38,280 bases of DNA from JANMDU01 sp031375105 (GTDB taxonomy: Bacteria; Pseudomonadota; Gammaproteobacteria; Burkholderiales; Burkholderiaceae_C), in NCBI GenBank assembly GCA_031375105.1, contig JANMHJ010000058.1, positions 1 through 38,280 of the forward strand, read 5' to 3'. Of this stretch, positions 1 to 7,911 are shown piece after piece; positions within the stretch are counted from its first letter, which is position 1, and each line of letters opens with the position of its first letter. The notes beneath the pieces are model-generated. The model ran no database searches. It was not told the origin of the DNA and was given only the letters and a program-made list of their open reading frames with translations. The position numbers were made by a program, and so were the translations under genes.

Positions 1-1
1 C

Positions 2-862
2 GATGTGGATCTCGCCTTGGTTTGGTACAACCCCTTCGAAGCTGGCCGTGATCGCGCGCGCTTGAATGCGATGCTCAGATCAGTGGCTGCCAAAGGCGTG
101 AAGGTGAGTGCGCATCCCGATGTGATCGACAAAATGGGCACAAAAGATGTGCTCTACCAAACGCGTCATATGCCTTGGGGCACTGACTTGCGGCGCTACA
201 GCAGCTTAGATGGCATGCGCTCTGAGCTTCCCGAGTTACTCAAGCGAGGCTCGCGTGTGCTCAAGCAGCTGCGCGGCCAAAGTGGGGATGGGGTTTGGAA
301 AGTCAGCTTGAAAGATGCTTCCCAAGAGCTCCTGGCCGTGCGCCATGCCAAACGCGGCTGTAGCGAGCAGCTCATGCATTTGGATGACTTTCTGGCACTG
401 TGCAGCCCGTATTTCTCTCTGGGCGGTGCGATGATTGATCAGCCTTTTGAAGATCGCTTGCGAGAAGGCATGATCCGCTGCTACGTGGTTGGCAAGCAAG
501 TGGCGGGCTTTGGCGAGCAATTGATCAATGCGTTGTATCCCGCGCCCGCAGGTCAGCCAGAGATCGAAGCGCCAGAGCCTGGGCCTCGGCTCTATTTCCC
601 GGCAGATCGAGCTGATTTTCAAGATCTCAAACACCAACTTGAGAGCGATTGGATTGCGCAAATGTGCGAATCACTGGCCATCATCCCTGATGATTTACCT
701 GTACTTTGGGATGCAGACTTCATCCGAGGCAAAAAGACGAGCAGTGGGCAAGACACCTATGTGCTGTGCGAAATCAACATCAGCTCGGTTTACCCCTTTC
801 CACCTTCGGCTCTGCAGCCTTTGGTGCGAGAGGCATTGAGCCGATGCATCGCCCAAGCTTGA
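2..862 (+). CDS. Cj0069-type ATP-grasp-like protein, 5' end cut by the window
   Basis: The reading frame is already open at the window edge and ends in TGA at 860-862, so this is the C-terminal ~286 residues of a longer protein. The segment around SAHPDVIDKMGTKDVLY, followed by RVLKQLRGQSGDGVWKV and near the end DADFIRG...CEINISSVYPFP, matches my memory of the Cj0069 family, whose members look like ATP-grasp ligases: the basic RVLKQ segment would bind nucleotide and the late CEIN acid would bind metal. The substrate is unknown. A GTG at position 5 could be read as a start, but homologues as I remember them extend further upstream. A weak hairpin with a T-run near 997-1026 may terminate it. 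Family assignment is fairly likely; enzymatic activity is inference. Confidence 0.6.
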   Translation, partial: DVDLALVWYNPFEAGRDRARLNAMLRSVAAKGVKVSAHPDVIDKMGTKDVLYQTRHMPWGTDLRRYSSLDGMRSELPELLKRGSRVLKQLRGQSGDGVWKVSLKDASQELLAVRHAKRGCSEQLMHLDDFLALCSPYFSLGGAMIDQPFEDRLREGMIRCYVVGKQVAGFGEQLINALYPAPAGQPEIEAPEPGPRLYFPADRADFQDLKHQLESDWIAQMCESLAIIPDDLPVLWDADFIRGKKTSSGQDTYVLCEINISSVYPFPPSALQPLVREALSRCIAQA

Positions 863-1015
863 AGCAAGGCATCGAAGCCAACACTTCCACCGCCACCCTC
901 AAAGGTTCGACGGAAGACGAACAGTTTATGGACGGCACGCATTGATCGCTTGAACTGAGAAGATGAGGGCGCAGTTCGCTGCGCGTGACGATTAAAGCCC
1001 GCTGAGTAATCCGTG

Positions 1016-1085
1016 GGATTTTTTATGTCTTTTAAGCTGCTATCCGTTATATTATCTGCATAGTATGCTATCAAATTGATAGTAT
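1016..1085 (-). repeat. Dispersed palindromic element, copy 1
   Basis: Read on the minus strand it shows CTATC-aatt-TGATAG, then ATGCAGATAATATAA and a degenerate second stem. It ends about 105 bases before the dnaB start codon and probably lies in its leader or promoter region. Confidence 0.75.
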
Positions 1086-1148
1086 TCAATGCACAGCAAA
1101 AAATTTACCTCGAAGATATACACCACTAATCACCGAATCTCCACAGAC

Positions 1149-1157
1149 TTGTCCACA
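1149..1157 (+). promoter_or_regulatory. DnaA-box-like nonamer before dnaB
   Basis: TTGTCCACA differs from the consensus DnaA box TTATCCACA at one position and lies 33 bases upstream of the dnaB start codon. A single near-match can arise by chance, so a role in DnaA control of dnaB is only a suggestion. Confidence 0.3.
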
Positions 1158-1190
1158 GGCCACTGGCCTGAACCGCTGCACAATAAGCGC

Positions 1191-3896
1191 ATGTCTGCTG
1201 AACTCTCTGTCGTCGATGACGAATACGCCTCTGATCATGTCCCTGATTACCATCTACCCAGCCCTGATCCGCTGATCGCGCAGCTGCGCGTGCCCCCGCA
1301 CAGCATTGAAGCTGAATCCAGCGTGCTCGGCGGTTTGCTGCTAGACAACTGTGCTTGGGATCGTGTGGGCGATTTGTTGATCGACACCGATTTTTATCGC
1401 TACGAGCATCGGCTGATTTATGCCGCGATCAGCTCGCTGATCAATGCCAGCAAACCTGCTGATGTCATCACCGTGTATGAGCGCCTGCAATCGCAGGGCA
1501 CAGCCGATGAAGTGGGCGGGCTGATTTATCTGAACCAATTGGCGCAATATGTGCCCAGCGCAGGCAATATTCGCCGCTATGCCGAGATCGTGCGCGAGCG
1601 CTCGATCCTGCGCAAGCTCGTTGGCGCGAGTGATGAAATCTCCACCAGCGCTTTCTCAACGCAAGGCCGCCCCATTGCCGAAATCTTGGATGATGCGGAG
1701 AGAAAAATCTTCGCGATTGGCGAAGAAGGCTCACGCCTCAAGCAAGGCTTTCATTCGATGGAAAGCCTGGTGGTGGCGCTACTTGATCGCGTGGAGGAGA
1801 TGTCGAAGAATCCCAATGACATCACCGGCGTGCCCACTGGTTTCTATGATTTTGACCGCATGACTTCGGGCATGCAGGCGGGCGATTTGATCGTTCTGGC
1901 CGCAAGGCCATCGATGGGTAAAACATCCTTAGCCATTAACATCGCGGAGCACGTGGCTTTGAACGAAGGCCTGCCGGTCGCGGTGTTCTCGATGGAGATG
2001 GGTGCGAGCCAGCTGGCTGTGCGTATCGTGGGCTCCATTGGGCGGATTGACCAAGGGCATTTGCGCACCGGTAAGCTGAGCGATGATGAATGGCCGCGCT
2101 TGGTGGAGGCGATTGAAAAGCTGCGCAATATCTCTCTGCACATTGACGAATCGCCCGGCCTCACGCCCTCTGAGCTGCGCGCCAATGCACGGCGGCTGGC
2201 GCGACAAATGGGCGGCAAGCTTGGCCTGATCGTGGTGGATTATTTGCAGCTCATGAGCGGCAGCCGAGGCAGTGATGGCGACAACCGCGCCACCGAGCTG
2301 GGGGAAATTTCGCGTGGCCTGAAGATGCTGGCCAAAGAGCTGCAATGCCCGGTGATCGCGCTTTCCCAGCTCAACCGAGGCGTCGAGCAGCGCACCGACA
2401 AGCGGCCGATGATGAGTGATTTGAGGGAGTGTGTGACAGGCGATACCTTGGTGTGCCTTACGGATGGCAGACATGTGCCGATTGCACAATTGGTCGGCAC
2501 CCATCCTGAGGTGTATGCCGTGAACGCGCAGCAAAAATTGTTGGCTGCGCGAAGTGATTGTGTGTGGTCTGTGGGGCGCAAAGATGTGTTTCGCCTGAGT
2601 TTGGCCAGTGGCCGCGTGATGCAGGCGACTGCCGGGCATCGCATGTTGACTGGGCAGGGTTGGCAGGAGATCAAAGATATTGTGGTGGGTGATCGGATGG
2701 CGTTGGCTCGTCATTTGCCTGAGCCCGCCTGCCCGCAAACTTGGCCAGAAGAGCAATTGATCTTGCTGGCGCATTTGGTGGGCGATGGCAGTTACATCAA
2801 ACATCAGCCTTTGCGCTACACAACGGCTTCCGAGGAGAACAGCGAAGCTGTCATGAAAGCGGCCATTGCCATGGGCTCGGCTGTGACACGCCATACAGGG
2901 CGAGGGCAGTGGCATCAGCTGGTGATTGCGGGCAATGGCAATCGCTGGCATCCGGCAGGGGTTGGCAAATGGCTGAAAGATTTGGGTTTGTATGGCCAAC
3001 GCTCGGCTGAGAAGCATTTGCCAGAAAGCCTGTTTACCTTGAGTAACACGCAAATTGCGCTATTTTTGCAGCACCTGTGGGCGACTGATGGCTGTATTCA
3101 TGTGCGACCTGCTGGCATCAGGGGCTCAGATCGTATTTATCTGGCTACATGCAGCGAGCGCTTGGCGCGAGAAGTGGCTAGCTTGTTGTTGCGATTGGGT
3201 ATGGTGGCGCGTCTTAAGTGTGTGGTGCAAAGCAAAGGCCAGCCAGTTTGGAATGTGGATGTGAGCGGCGCTGAGCAGCAGTTGCGCTTTGTGACCGTTG
3301 TGGGTGCGTTTGGCCCACGCGTGCAACCTGCGGCGCAATTGCGCAGCAAACTTACCAGCATCACAGCCAATACCAATGTGGATACGCTGCCGCAAACGGT
3401 GTTTGAAGAGGTCAAGCAAGCGATGAAGGCGCAAGGTGTGTCGCAACGTGTGATGGCCAGTATGCGTGGCACCTCGTATGGGGGTTCGTCGCATTTTTCT
3501 TTCTCGCCATCCCGGGACGTCGTGCGCGATTATGCGAACATCCTTTCCTCGCCCAATCTGCTCATGTGGGCAGAATCTGATCTGTTTTGGGATCAGGTCG
3601 TAGCCATTGAGCCGATAGGTGAGCAGGAAGTGTTTGATCTGACTGTGCCTGGCCCGGCTTCTTGGCTGGCCGATGGCGTCGTGACGCATAACTCTGGAGC
3701 GATCGAGCAAGATGCCGACGTGATCATGTTCATTTACCGCGATGATTACTACAACAAAGACAGCAAAGAGCCCGGCGTGGCTGAGATCATCATCGCCAAG
3801 CAGCGTAATGGCCCCACAGGCACCTGCAAGCTGGCCTTCTTGAAGCCGATCACCAAGTTTGAGAATTTGGCGGCAGGGATGAGTGATGATTTTTAG
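1191..3896 (+). CDS. dnaB: Replicative DNA helicase DnaB with an in-frame intein
   Basis: Hexameric 5'-3' helicase that unwinds DNA at the replication fork and recruits primase. The precursor is 901 codons. Removing a 421-residue intein leaves a 480-residue DnaB, close to the usual 450-480. The N-terminal domain begins with the typical PPHSIEAESSVLGGLL; the RecA-type domain has Walker A ARPSMGKTS and the Walker B stretch LIVVDYLQLM. The intein sits between MMSDLRE and SGAIEQDADVIMFIYR, a highly conserved part of the nucleotide-binding domain, so the helicase should be inactive until splicing. ATG 1191 was chosen because homology starts just after it; the frame is open back to 1089 but that part reads like leader sequence. 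tRNA-Gly follows 18 bases after the stop codon and a terminator follows the tRNA. Identification is secure. Confidence 0.97.
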   Translation: MSAELSVVDDEYASDHVPDYHLPSPDPLIAQLRVPPHSIEAESSVLGGLLLDNCAWDRVGDLLIDTDFYRYEHRLIYAAISSLINASKPADVITVYERLQSQGTADEVGGLIYLNQLAQYVPSAGNIRRYAEIVRERSILRKLVGASDEISTSAFSTQGRPIAEILDDAERKIFAIGEEGSRLKQGFHSMESLVVALLDRVEEMSKNPNDITGVPTGFYDFDRMTSGMQAGDLIVLAARPSMGKTSLAINIAEHVALNEGLPVAVFSMEMGASQLAVRIVGSIGRIDQGHLRTGKLSDDEWPRLVEAIEKLRNISLHIDESPGLTPSELRANARRLARQMGGKLGLIVVDYLQLMSGSRGSDGDNRATELGEISRGLKMLAKELQCPVIALSQLNRGVEQRTDKRPMMSDLRECVTGDTLVCLTDGRHVPIAQLVGTHPEVYAVNAQQKLLAARSDCVWSVGRKDVFRLSLASGRVMQATAGHRMLTGQGWQEIKDIVVGDRMALARHLPEPACPQTWPEEQLILLAHLVGDGSYIKHQPLRYTTASEENSEAVMKAAIAMGSAVTRHTGRGQWHQLVIAGNGNRWHPAGVGKWLKDLGLYGQRSAEKHLPESLFTLSNTQIALFLQHLWATDGCIHVRPAGIRGSDRIYLATCSERLAREVASLLLRLGMVARLKCVVQSKGQPVWNVDVSGAEQQLRFVTVVGAFGPRVQPAAQLRSKLTSITANTNVDTLPQTVFEEVKQAMKAQGVSQRVMASMRGTSYGGSSHFSFSPSRDVVRDYANILSSPNLLMWAESDLFWDQVVAIEPIGEQEVFDLTVPGPASWLADGVVTHNSGAIEQDADVIMFIYRDDYYNKDSKEPGVAEIIIAKQRNGPTGTCKLAFLKPITKFENLAAGMSDDF
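2430..3692 (+). mobile_element. DnaB intein with LAGLIDADG homing endonuclease
   Basis: A 421-residue self-splicing insert. The N-terminal splicing block starts with Cys1 in CVTGDTLVCLTDG. The TxxH block is ATAGHRML, with Thr67 and His70 of the intein. The C-terminal blocks are VFDLTVPGPASWLADG and VVTHN, ending in the His-Asn pair, and Ser is the +1 extein residue. Between them lie two LAGLIDADG-like motifs, LLAHLVGDGS (Asp119) and LQHLWATDGC (Asp220), so the homing endonuclease looks intact. Known DnaB inteins (for example Synechocystis and Rhodothermus) occupy the same DLRE-SG-IEQDAD neighbourhood and share the VFDLTVPGP block. All residues needed for splicing are present, so this should be active; activity itself is inferred. 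Confidence 0.95.
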
Positions 3897-3914
3897 CAGT
3901 AAACTGTGAATCAC

Positions 3915-3988
3915 GCGGGTGTCGTTCAATGGTAGGACTCTTGCTTCCCAAGCAAATAACGTGGGTTCGATTCCCATCATCCGCTCCA
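3915..3988 (+). tRNA. tRNA-Gly, anticodon CCC
   Basis: A cloverleaf folds with acceptor GCGGGTG/CATCCGC (one G-U pair), D stem GTTC/GGAC, anticodon loop TTCCCAA with CCC at 3947-3949, T stem GTGGG/CCCAT with loop TTCGATT, and an encoded CCA. The outermost anticodon-stem pair is C-A (3940/3956), a slight weakness. It resembles E. coli glyU. It lies directly behind dnaB and could be co-transcribed with it. Confidence 0.95.
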
Positions 3989-3994
3989 AAATCA

Positions 3995-4020
3995 AAAAGG
4001 CCCTCTTGAGGGCTTTTTTT
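3995..4020 (+). terminator. Rho-independent terminator after tRNA-Gly
   Basis: GCCCTC (4000-4005), a two-base gap and GAGGGC (4008-4013) are followed by seven T. Upstream A residues make it potentially bidirectional. It ends the dnaB/tRNA-Gly unit. Confidence 0.85.
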
Positions 4021-4037
4021 ACTTGCGTCCACCTCCC

Positions 4038-5468
4038 ATGCTACCTTGCTACGTTTTGCTCGATCTAGAAACCACGGGTGGCAACCCGTTGACGAGCCGT
4101 ATCACGGAGATTGCTGCGGTACGGTTTGAGCAAGGTGTAGTAGTCAAACGCTGGAGCAGTTTGGTCAATCCCGATTGCCGGATTCCATTTTTTATTCAAA
4201 AGCTCACCGGTATCAGCGATTTGATGGTGGAAGATGCGCCGCGCTTTGAGCGGGTGAGCGATGAGCTGCTGGCTTTGCTGGATGGGGCGGTGTTGGTGGC
4301 ACATAACGCGCGCTTTGACCACGGCTTTTTATTGCACGAGTTTGCGCGCGTTGGTGTGAGTTTGAATGTGAAGACGTTGTGCAGCGTGCGCCTCTCGCGC
4401 AAGCTGTATCCGCAGCACCGCAGCCACAGCTTGGATAGCATTATGCAGCGCCATGGCTTGACGACCCTGTCACGCCATCGTGCCATGGGCGATGTGGATC
4501 TGGTGCAGGCCTTTCTGGCGCAAGCGGTGCAGCAATTGGGCTTGGATGTGGTGAGCTTACATGCGGCCAAGCTCTTACAAGGCAGCGCCGCTGTGCCGCC
4601 CTTGCTGGAAACGGAGATTGCCAGCATTCCAGAATTGCCGGGTGTGTATTTGTTTTATGGCGAAGGCGTGATTCCGCTCTACATTGGCAAAAGCGTGACG
4701 ATGCGCTCGCGGGTGATGTCGCATTTTCAGGCCAGCCTCACGCAGGCGCGCGAGATGCGCATGGCGCAGGAGATTCGGCGGATTAAATGGCGCGAGACGG
4801 CGGGTGAACTTGGTGCGCTGCTACTGGAAGCGCGGCTGGTGAAAGAAATGCAGCCGATTTTTAACCGGCAATTGCGCCGCGAACGCAGTCTGTGCGCTTG
4901 GCAATTGGCTGATGATGCGAACGCGCGGCCACTGCTGAGCTTGGTACGCGGAGATGATTTGCGCCCAGAACAATTTGCGCAGATGTATGGCGTGTATCGC
5001 TCGAAGAATCAGGCGGTGGAGGCTTTGCATGCTCTGGCGGCTGAGCATGTGCTGTGCCCGCAGGCGTTGGGCTTGGAAAGTGGGCAGGGCAGATGCTTTG
5101 CGCATCAATTAGGGCGCTGCAAAGGCGTGTGTTGCGGTCAAGAAAAGCCTGAGCTGCATCGCCTGCGTTTGCAACTGGCTTTGGCCAAGCAGCAATTGCA
5201 GGTGTGGCCGTATCCGGGAAAAATCGGCCTGCGCGAACACAACGAGGTCACGGGCCGCACCGAAATTCATGTGTTTGACCAATGGTGTTTGCTGGGTACG
5301 GTGCAAGACGAGGCGGCGCTGCAAGAGATGGCGATCAGCAAAGAGCCGCTGGCTTTTGATTTAGACACGTATCGCCTGTTACTCAAGCATTTGAACGCAC
5401 CCGCTTGGACGCGTAAAACTGCCCTAGAAATGCTGCCTTTATATCAACCGATACCCGCTGACGCATGA
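4038..5468 (+). CDS. DnaQ-type 3'-5' exonuclease fused to a GIY-YIG (Cho/UvrC-like) nuclease
   Basis: The first ~180 residues are a DEDDh exonuclease: LLDLETTGG with Asp9 and Glu11, then HNARFDHGFL, and HRAMGDVDL with the catalytic His and Asp. A GIY-YIG nuclease domain follows (PGVYLFYGEG...PLYIGKS, about residues 200-220), of the kind used by UvrC and Cho for 3' incision in nucleotide excision repair. A cysteine-containing segment (GRCFAHQLGRCKGVCCG) and an uncharacterised C-terminus complete the 476 residues. ATG 4038 starts right at the exonuclease fold; an upstream TTG at 4025 lies next to the terminator and is less likely. This domain fusion is known in beta- and gammaproteobacteria; DNA repair or proofreading is the expected role but the exact substrate is unknown. 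Confidence 0.85.
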   Translation: MLPCYVLLDLETTGGNPLTSRITEIAAVRFEQGVVVKRWSSLVNPDCRIPFFIQKLTGISDLMVEDAPRFERVSDELLALLDGAVLVAHNARFDHGFLLHEFARVGVSLNVKTLCSVRLSRKLYPQHRSHSLDSIMQRHGLTTLSRHRAMGDVDLVQAFLAQAVQQLGLDVVSLHAAKLLQGSAAVPPLLETEIASIPELPGVYLFYGEGVIPLYIGKSVTMRSRVMSHFQASLTQAREMRMAQEIRRIKWRETAGELGALLLEARLVKEMQPIFNRQLRRERSLCAWQLADDANARPLLSLVRGDDLRPEQFAQMYGVYRSKNQAVEALHALAAEHVLCPQALGLESGQGRCFAHQLGRCKGVCCGQEKPELHRLRLQLALAKQQLQVWPYPGKIGLREHNEVTGRTEIHVFDQWCLLGTVQDEAALQEMAISKEPLAFDLDTYRLLLKHLNAPAWTRKTALEMLPLYQPIPADA

Positions 5469-5554
5469 GTAACAGTTATGCGAACGAGACGGGGCGATCT
5501 CGCTGAATCTTTGCCACAATGGCTGATTCGTTCCCACGTCTAAAAGAAGACTTC

Positions 5555-6010
5555 ATGAGCACTCCCACCCACCCGCCCAGCCGCGCCAGCGCTTGGCCAC
5601 GCAGCAATTTCAAAGCCTTCGTGCCGATCACCACCCGCTGGGCAGACAACGATGTCTATGGGCATGTGAACAATGTTGTTTATTACGCTTGGTTTGACAC
5701 GGCAGTCAATGGCCATTTGATCGCGCAAGGCGCTTTAGACATTCATGCCGGTGAGGTGATCGGCCTCGTGGTGGAGACGCAATGCCATTATTTTTCGCCG
5801 ATTGCTTTCCCGCAGCGCGTCACGGCGGGCATTCGAGTGGATCATGTGGGCAAGAGCAGCGTTCGCTATGAAGTGGGCTTGTTTGCCGATGATGAAGATC
5901 AAACGGCGGCGCACGGGCATTTTGTGCATGTGTATGTGGATCGCGCTTCTCGCAGGCCGGTGCCACTGCCTTCCCATTTGCGTGATGTTGTGATGGCTTT
6001 ACAAGCATGA
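5555..6010 (+). CDS. Acyl-CoA thioesterase of the 4HBT hot-dog family
   Basis: A 151-residue single hot-dog domain protein. The segment TTRWADNDVYGHVNNVVYYA carries the Asp plus GHVNN signature of 4-hydroxybenzoyl-CoA thioesterase/YbgC-like enzymes, which hydrolyse acyl-CoA thioesters in the cytoplasm. ATG 5555 is preceded by the purine-rich AAAAGAAGA; an in-frame ATG at 5519 would add twelve residues outside the fold. The stop codon overlaps the start of the next gene (ATGA at 6007-6010), so the two are probably translated together. The acyl substrate cannot be read from the sequence. Confidence 0.85.
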   Translation: MSTPTHPPSRASAWPRSNFKAFVPITTRWADNDVYGHVNNVVYYAWFDTAVNGHLIAQGALDIHAGEVIGLVVETQCHYFSPIAFPQRVTAGIRVDHVGKSSVRYEVGLFADDEDQTAAHGHFVHVYVDRASRRPVPLPSHLRDVVMALQA

Positions 6011-6969
6011 GCGCGGCATCTGCTCCCGCAGCGTTTTCGCGTGGTGTGGCGATTGGTATTTTGCTGCTGCTGGGTGTGGTGTTTGCCAGCAACCATATCG
6101 CCGCCCGCTTTGCGTTTGACCACGGCACGGGTTTGGTCACGGCGGTGCTGGTGCGCTCGGGCGTGACGGCGCTGGCTTTGCTGGCGGTGGTGCTTTGGAT
6201 GAAAGCGCCTTTGAAATTGGCAGGCTATGGCGTGCCCGTGCGTTGGGTCTGGGCGCTGGCCAGCTTGATCGCACTGCAAAGCCTGCTGCTGTATTCCGCC
6301 GTGGCGCGTATTCCAGTGGCGCTGGCGCTCTTGGTGTTTAACCTGTTTCCGGCGCTGTTTACCTTGCTCAACTGGTTGCTGGGCGGAGAGCGCCCCACGT
6401 TGCGCACAGCGGGCTTGATCGCGCTGATCATCTTTGGCCTGTCCTTGGCTTTGGATTTGCCCGGCCAGCTGGCCAAACCTGGTGCAGGCAGCCACACTTT
6501 CTGGGCGGGCGTGGCCTTTGGCTTTGGCGCGGCCAGCGTGTTTGCTGTGGCGCTGCGCGTGACGGAATTTAAGCTCAAAGCGCTGACCGGCCCGGTGCGC
6601 AGCCTGTGGACCATGGGGCTTGTGACGCTCATGCTCTGCGCTTTGAGCTTGCTCGTGCTCGCGGGCGCTGCCGGCGAGGGCGCAGGCCAGTGGCTGGGGC
6701 GTAGCCTGCATTGGCCCAACCATTGGATCGGCTGGCTCGGCTTGGCTGGCCTGACGCTGTGCTACGGCAGCGCGTTTTCCTTCCTTTTCGCCCTGATGCC
6801 CCGTCTAGATATGGCGCGTAATGCGCCGGCCTCCAACATCGAACCCATCGCCGCTCTGATTCTTGGCTGGAGTTTGCTTGGCCAGAGCATGAGCTTCACG
6901 CAGCTCATTGGCGCTTTCACAGTGGTGCTGGGCATTGTTTTGCTGACGCTCGGTGGCCGAAAGAAATGA
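6007..6969 (+). CDS. EamA/DMT-family membrane transporter
   Basis: A 320-residue, very hydrophobic protein with about ten membrane-spanning segments in two repeated halves, starting with IGILLLLGVVFASNHIAARFAF. This is the layout of the drug/metabolite transporter superfamily with two EamA domains. The C-terminal half has the typical RLDMARNAPASNIEPIAALI stretch before the last helices. Members export amino acids, metabolites or drugs; the substrate here is unknown. The gene overlaps the thioesterase gene by four bases. Confidence 0.85.
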   Translation: MSAASAPAAFSRGVAIGILLLLGVVFASNHIAARFAFDHGTGLVTAVLVRSGVTALALLAVVLWMKAPLKLAGYGVPVRWVWALASLIALQSLLLYSAVARIPVALALLVFNLFPALFTLLNWLLGGERPTLRTAGLIALIIFGLSLALDLPGQLAKPGAGSHTFWAGVAFGFGAASVFAVALRVTEFKLKALTGPVRSLWTMGLVTLMLCALSLLVLAGAAGEGAGQWLGRSLHWPNHWIGWLGLAGLTLCYGSAFSFLFALMPRLDMARNAPASNIEPIAALILGWSLLGQSMSFTQLIGAFTVVLGIVLLTLGGRKK

Positions 6970-7009
6970 TGGGGATTGGGTTGCTGATCAGCCAAGCTGA
7001 AGAATAAAT

Positions 7010-7038
7010 TTGTCTCATTCAAAAAGTGCTCTCATAAT
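7010..7038 (+). promoter_or_regulatory. Predicted sigma-70-type promoter of the 7065 gene
   Basis: TTGTCT (7010-7015) and CATAAT (7033-7038) are separated by exactly 17 bases and match the consensus hexamers at 4/6 and 5/6 positions. The start codon of the next gene is 27 bases downstream. Confidence 0.5.
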
Positions 7039-7064
7039 GGCGCTTTAAAACACACGAGTCATTT

Positions 7065-7781
7065 ATGTTTAAGTCCCTCAAAAACGCACTGGGCATAGGC
7101 AAAGACAAAGATGAGGCGTCCAGCACGCGCTCACCTACTTCCGTGCTTTCGGGGCAGGGCGGCAGCTCGCAGTTCAGCAAGGTCTCGGAATGGGCTTCGA
7201 TGCAGGGCTTGACTTTTAACGAGCGCGGCAAGGGCTACAGCATGGACGGCAAAATCCAAGGCAAGCCTTGGAAGATTGAACAAGGCAAGCCCTCGCGCGA
7301 TTTCATCCAAGGCGTGGAGCTGCGGGCACGCGGCGAAATGAACTTGAATGAAGATGTGGCCGTGATGATCATGACGCGGACACTGAAAAACGATCTCGAC
7401 AAACGCGCTTTCTCTCTCTACACCGACACGCTGCAAACCCAAGTCGATCCTCATCTGCCCGAAGAAATGCGTTGGCTCTCGATGTATGAAGAGGTAGGCT
7501 GGGAAGAACTGGGGCAGGTGTTTTTAGACCACTATGCCATTCTTGCGGACAATCGCGACAGCGCCGTGGCTTGGCTCACACCTGAGTTGGCAGGCCAATT
7601 GCTCGCTTGGCCCAGCAGCGAGCCTGGCGTGCCGCGCGTGCTGATGGTGCTGCGCGGCAAGGTGTATTTGCGCATGCAAATCAACGAAGGCGATATCCCC
7701 ACGCTAGAGCACGCCACACGCGTGTTCACCACCGCTTGTGATGCGGGCTTGGCGGCGTTTTCTACGGATTTGGCGATTTGA
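7065..7781 (+). CDS. Conserved protein of unknown function
   Basis: A 238-residue soluble protein without signal peptide or membrane segment. The N-terminus (about 40 residues) is polar and rich in Ser, Lys and Gly, probably disordered; the rest alternates charged and hydrophobic segments like a folded domain (VAVMIMTRTLKNDL, RWLSMYEEVGWEEL, RVLMVLRGKVYLRMQI). I do not recognise a family or catalytic motif. Codon use matches its neighbours, and it has its own promoter-like sequence, so it looks like a real single gene. It faces the anti-sigma gene convergently, with one copy of the dispersed element in between. Confidence 0.75.
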   Translation: MFKSLKNALGIGKDKDEASSTRSPTSVLSGQGGSSQFSKVSEWASMQGLTFNERGKGYSMDGKIQGKPWKIEQGKPSRDFIQGVELRARGEMNLNEDVAVMIMTRTLKNDLDKRAFSLYTDTLQTQVDPHLPEEMRWLSMYEEVGWEELGQVFLDHYAILADNRDSAVAWLTPELAGQLLAWPSSEPGVPRVLMVLRGKVYLRMQINEGDIPTLEHATRVFTTACDAGLAAFSTDLAI

Positions 7782-7827
7782 TTGTTTGGCAGCGCCTGCT
7801 CTCAATCGTTTTGGCGCATGGCCGTAT

Positions 7828-7890
7828 GCTATCAATTGAGTAGCGAACTATGAAGGAAATATAAGGGCCATTGGCCAATTTTCCTTAAGA
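7828..7890 (+). repeat. Dispersed palindromic element, copy 2
   Basis: GCTAT-caattga-GTAGC is followed by a diverged core, AAATATAAGGGCC and the second stem GGCC-att-GGCC, then ATTTTCC. It sits between convergent genes, where its hairpins could act as a transcription boundary. Confidence 0.75.
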
Positions 7891-7911
7891 ACAACTGCGA
7901 AAAATCACCAC

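Larger units (their letters stand above)
863..1190. other. Intergenic region upstream of dnaB
   Basis: No convincing gene lies in these 328 bases. They hold a perfect 6-bp hairpin with a TTCG loop (969-984, GCGCAG/CTGCGC), a weaker CCCGC/GTGGG hairpin followed by ATTTTTT (997-1026) that may terminate the preceding gene, one copy of the dispersed palindromic element (1016-1085), and a DnaA-box-like nonamer close to the dnaB start. Confidence 0.5.

Noticed and set aside
1929..3053. 374-codon minus-strand open frame antisense to dnaB and its intein
   Set aside because: It is a shadow of the strongly supported dnaB/intein frame, has no recognisable protein pattern and no ribosome-binding site.
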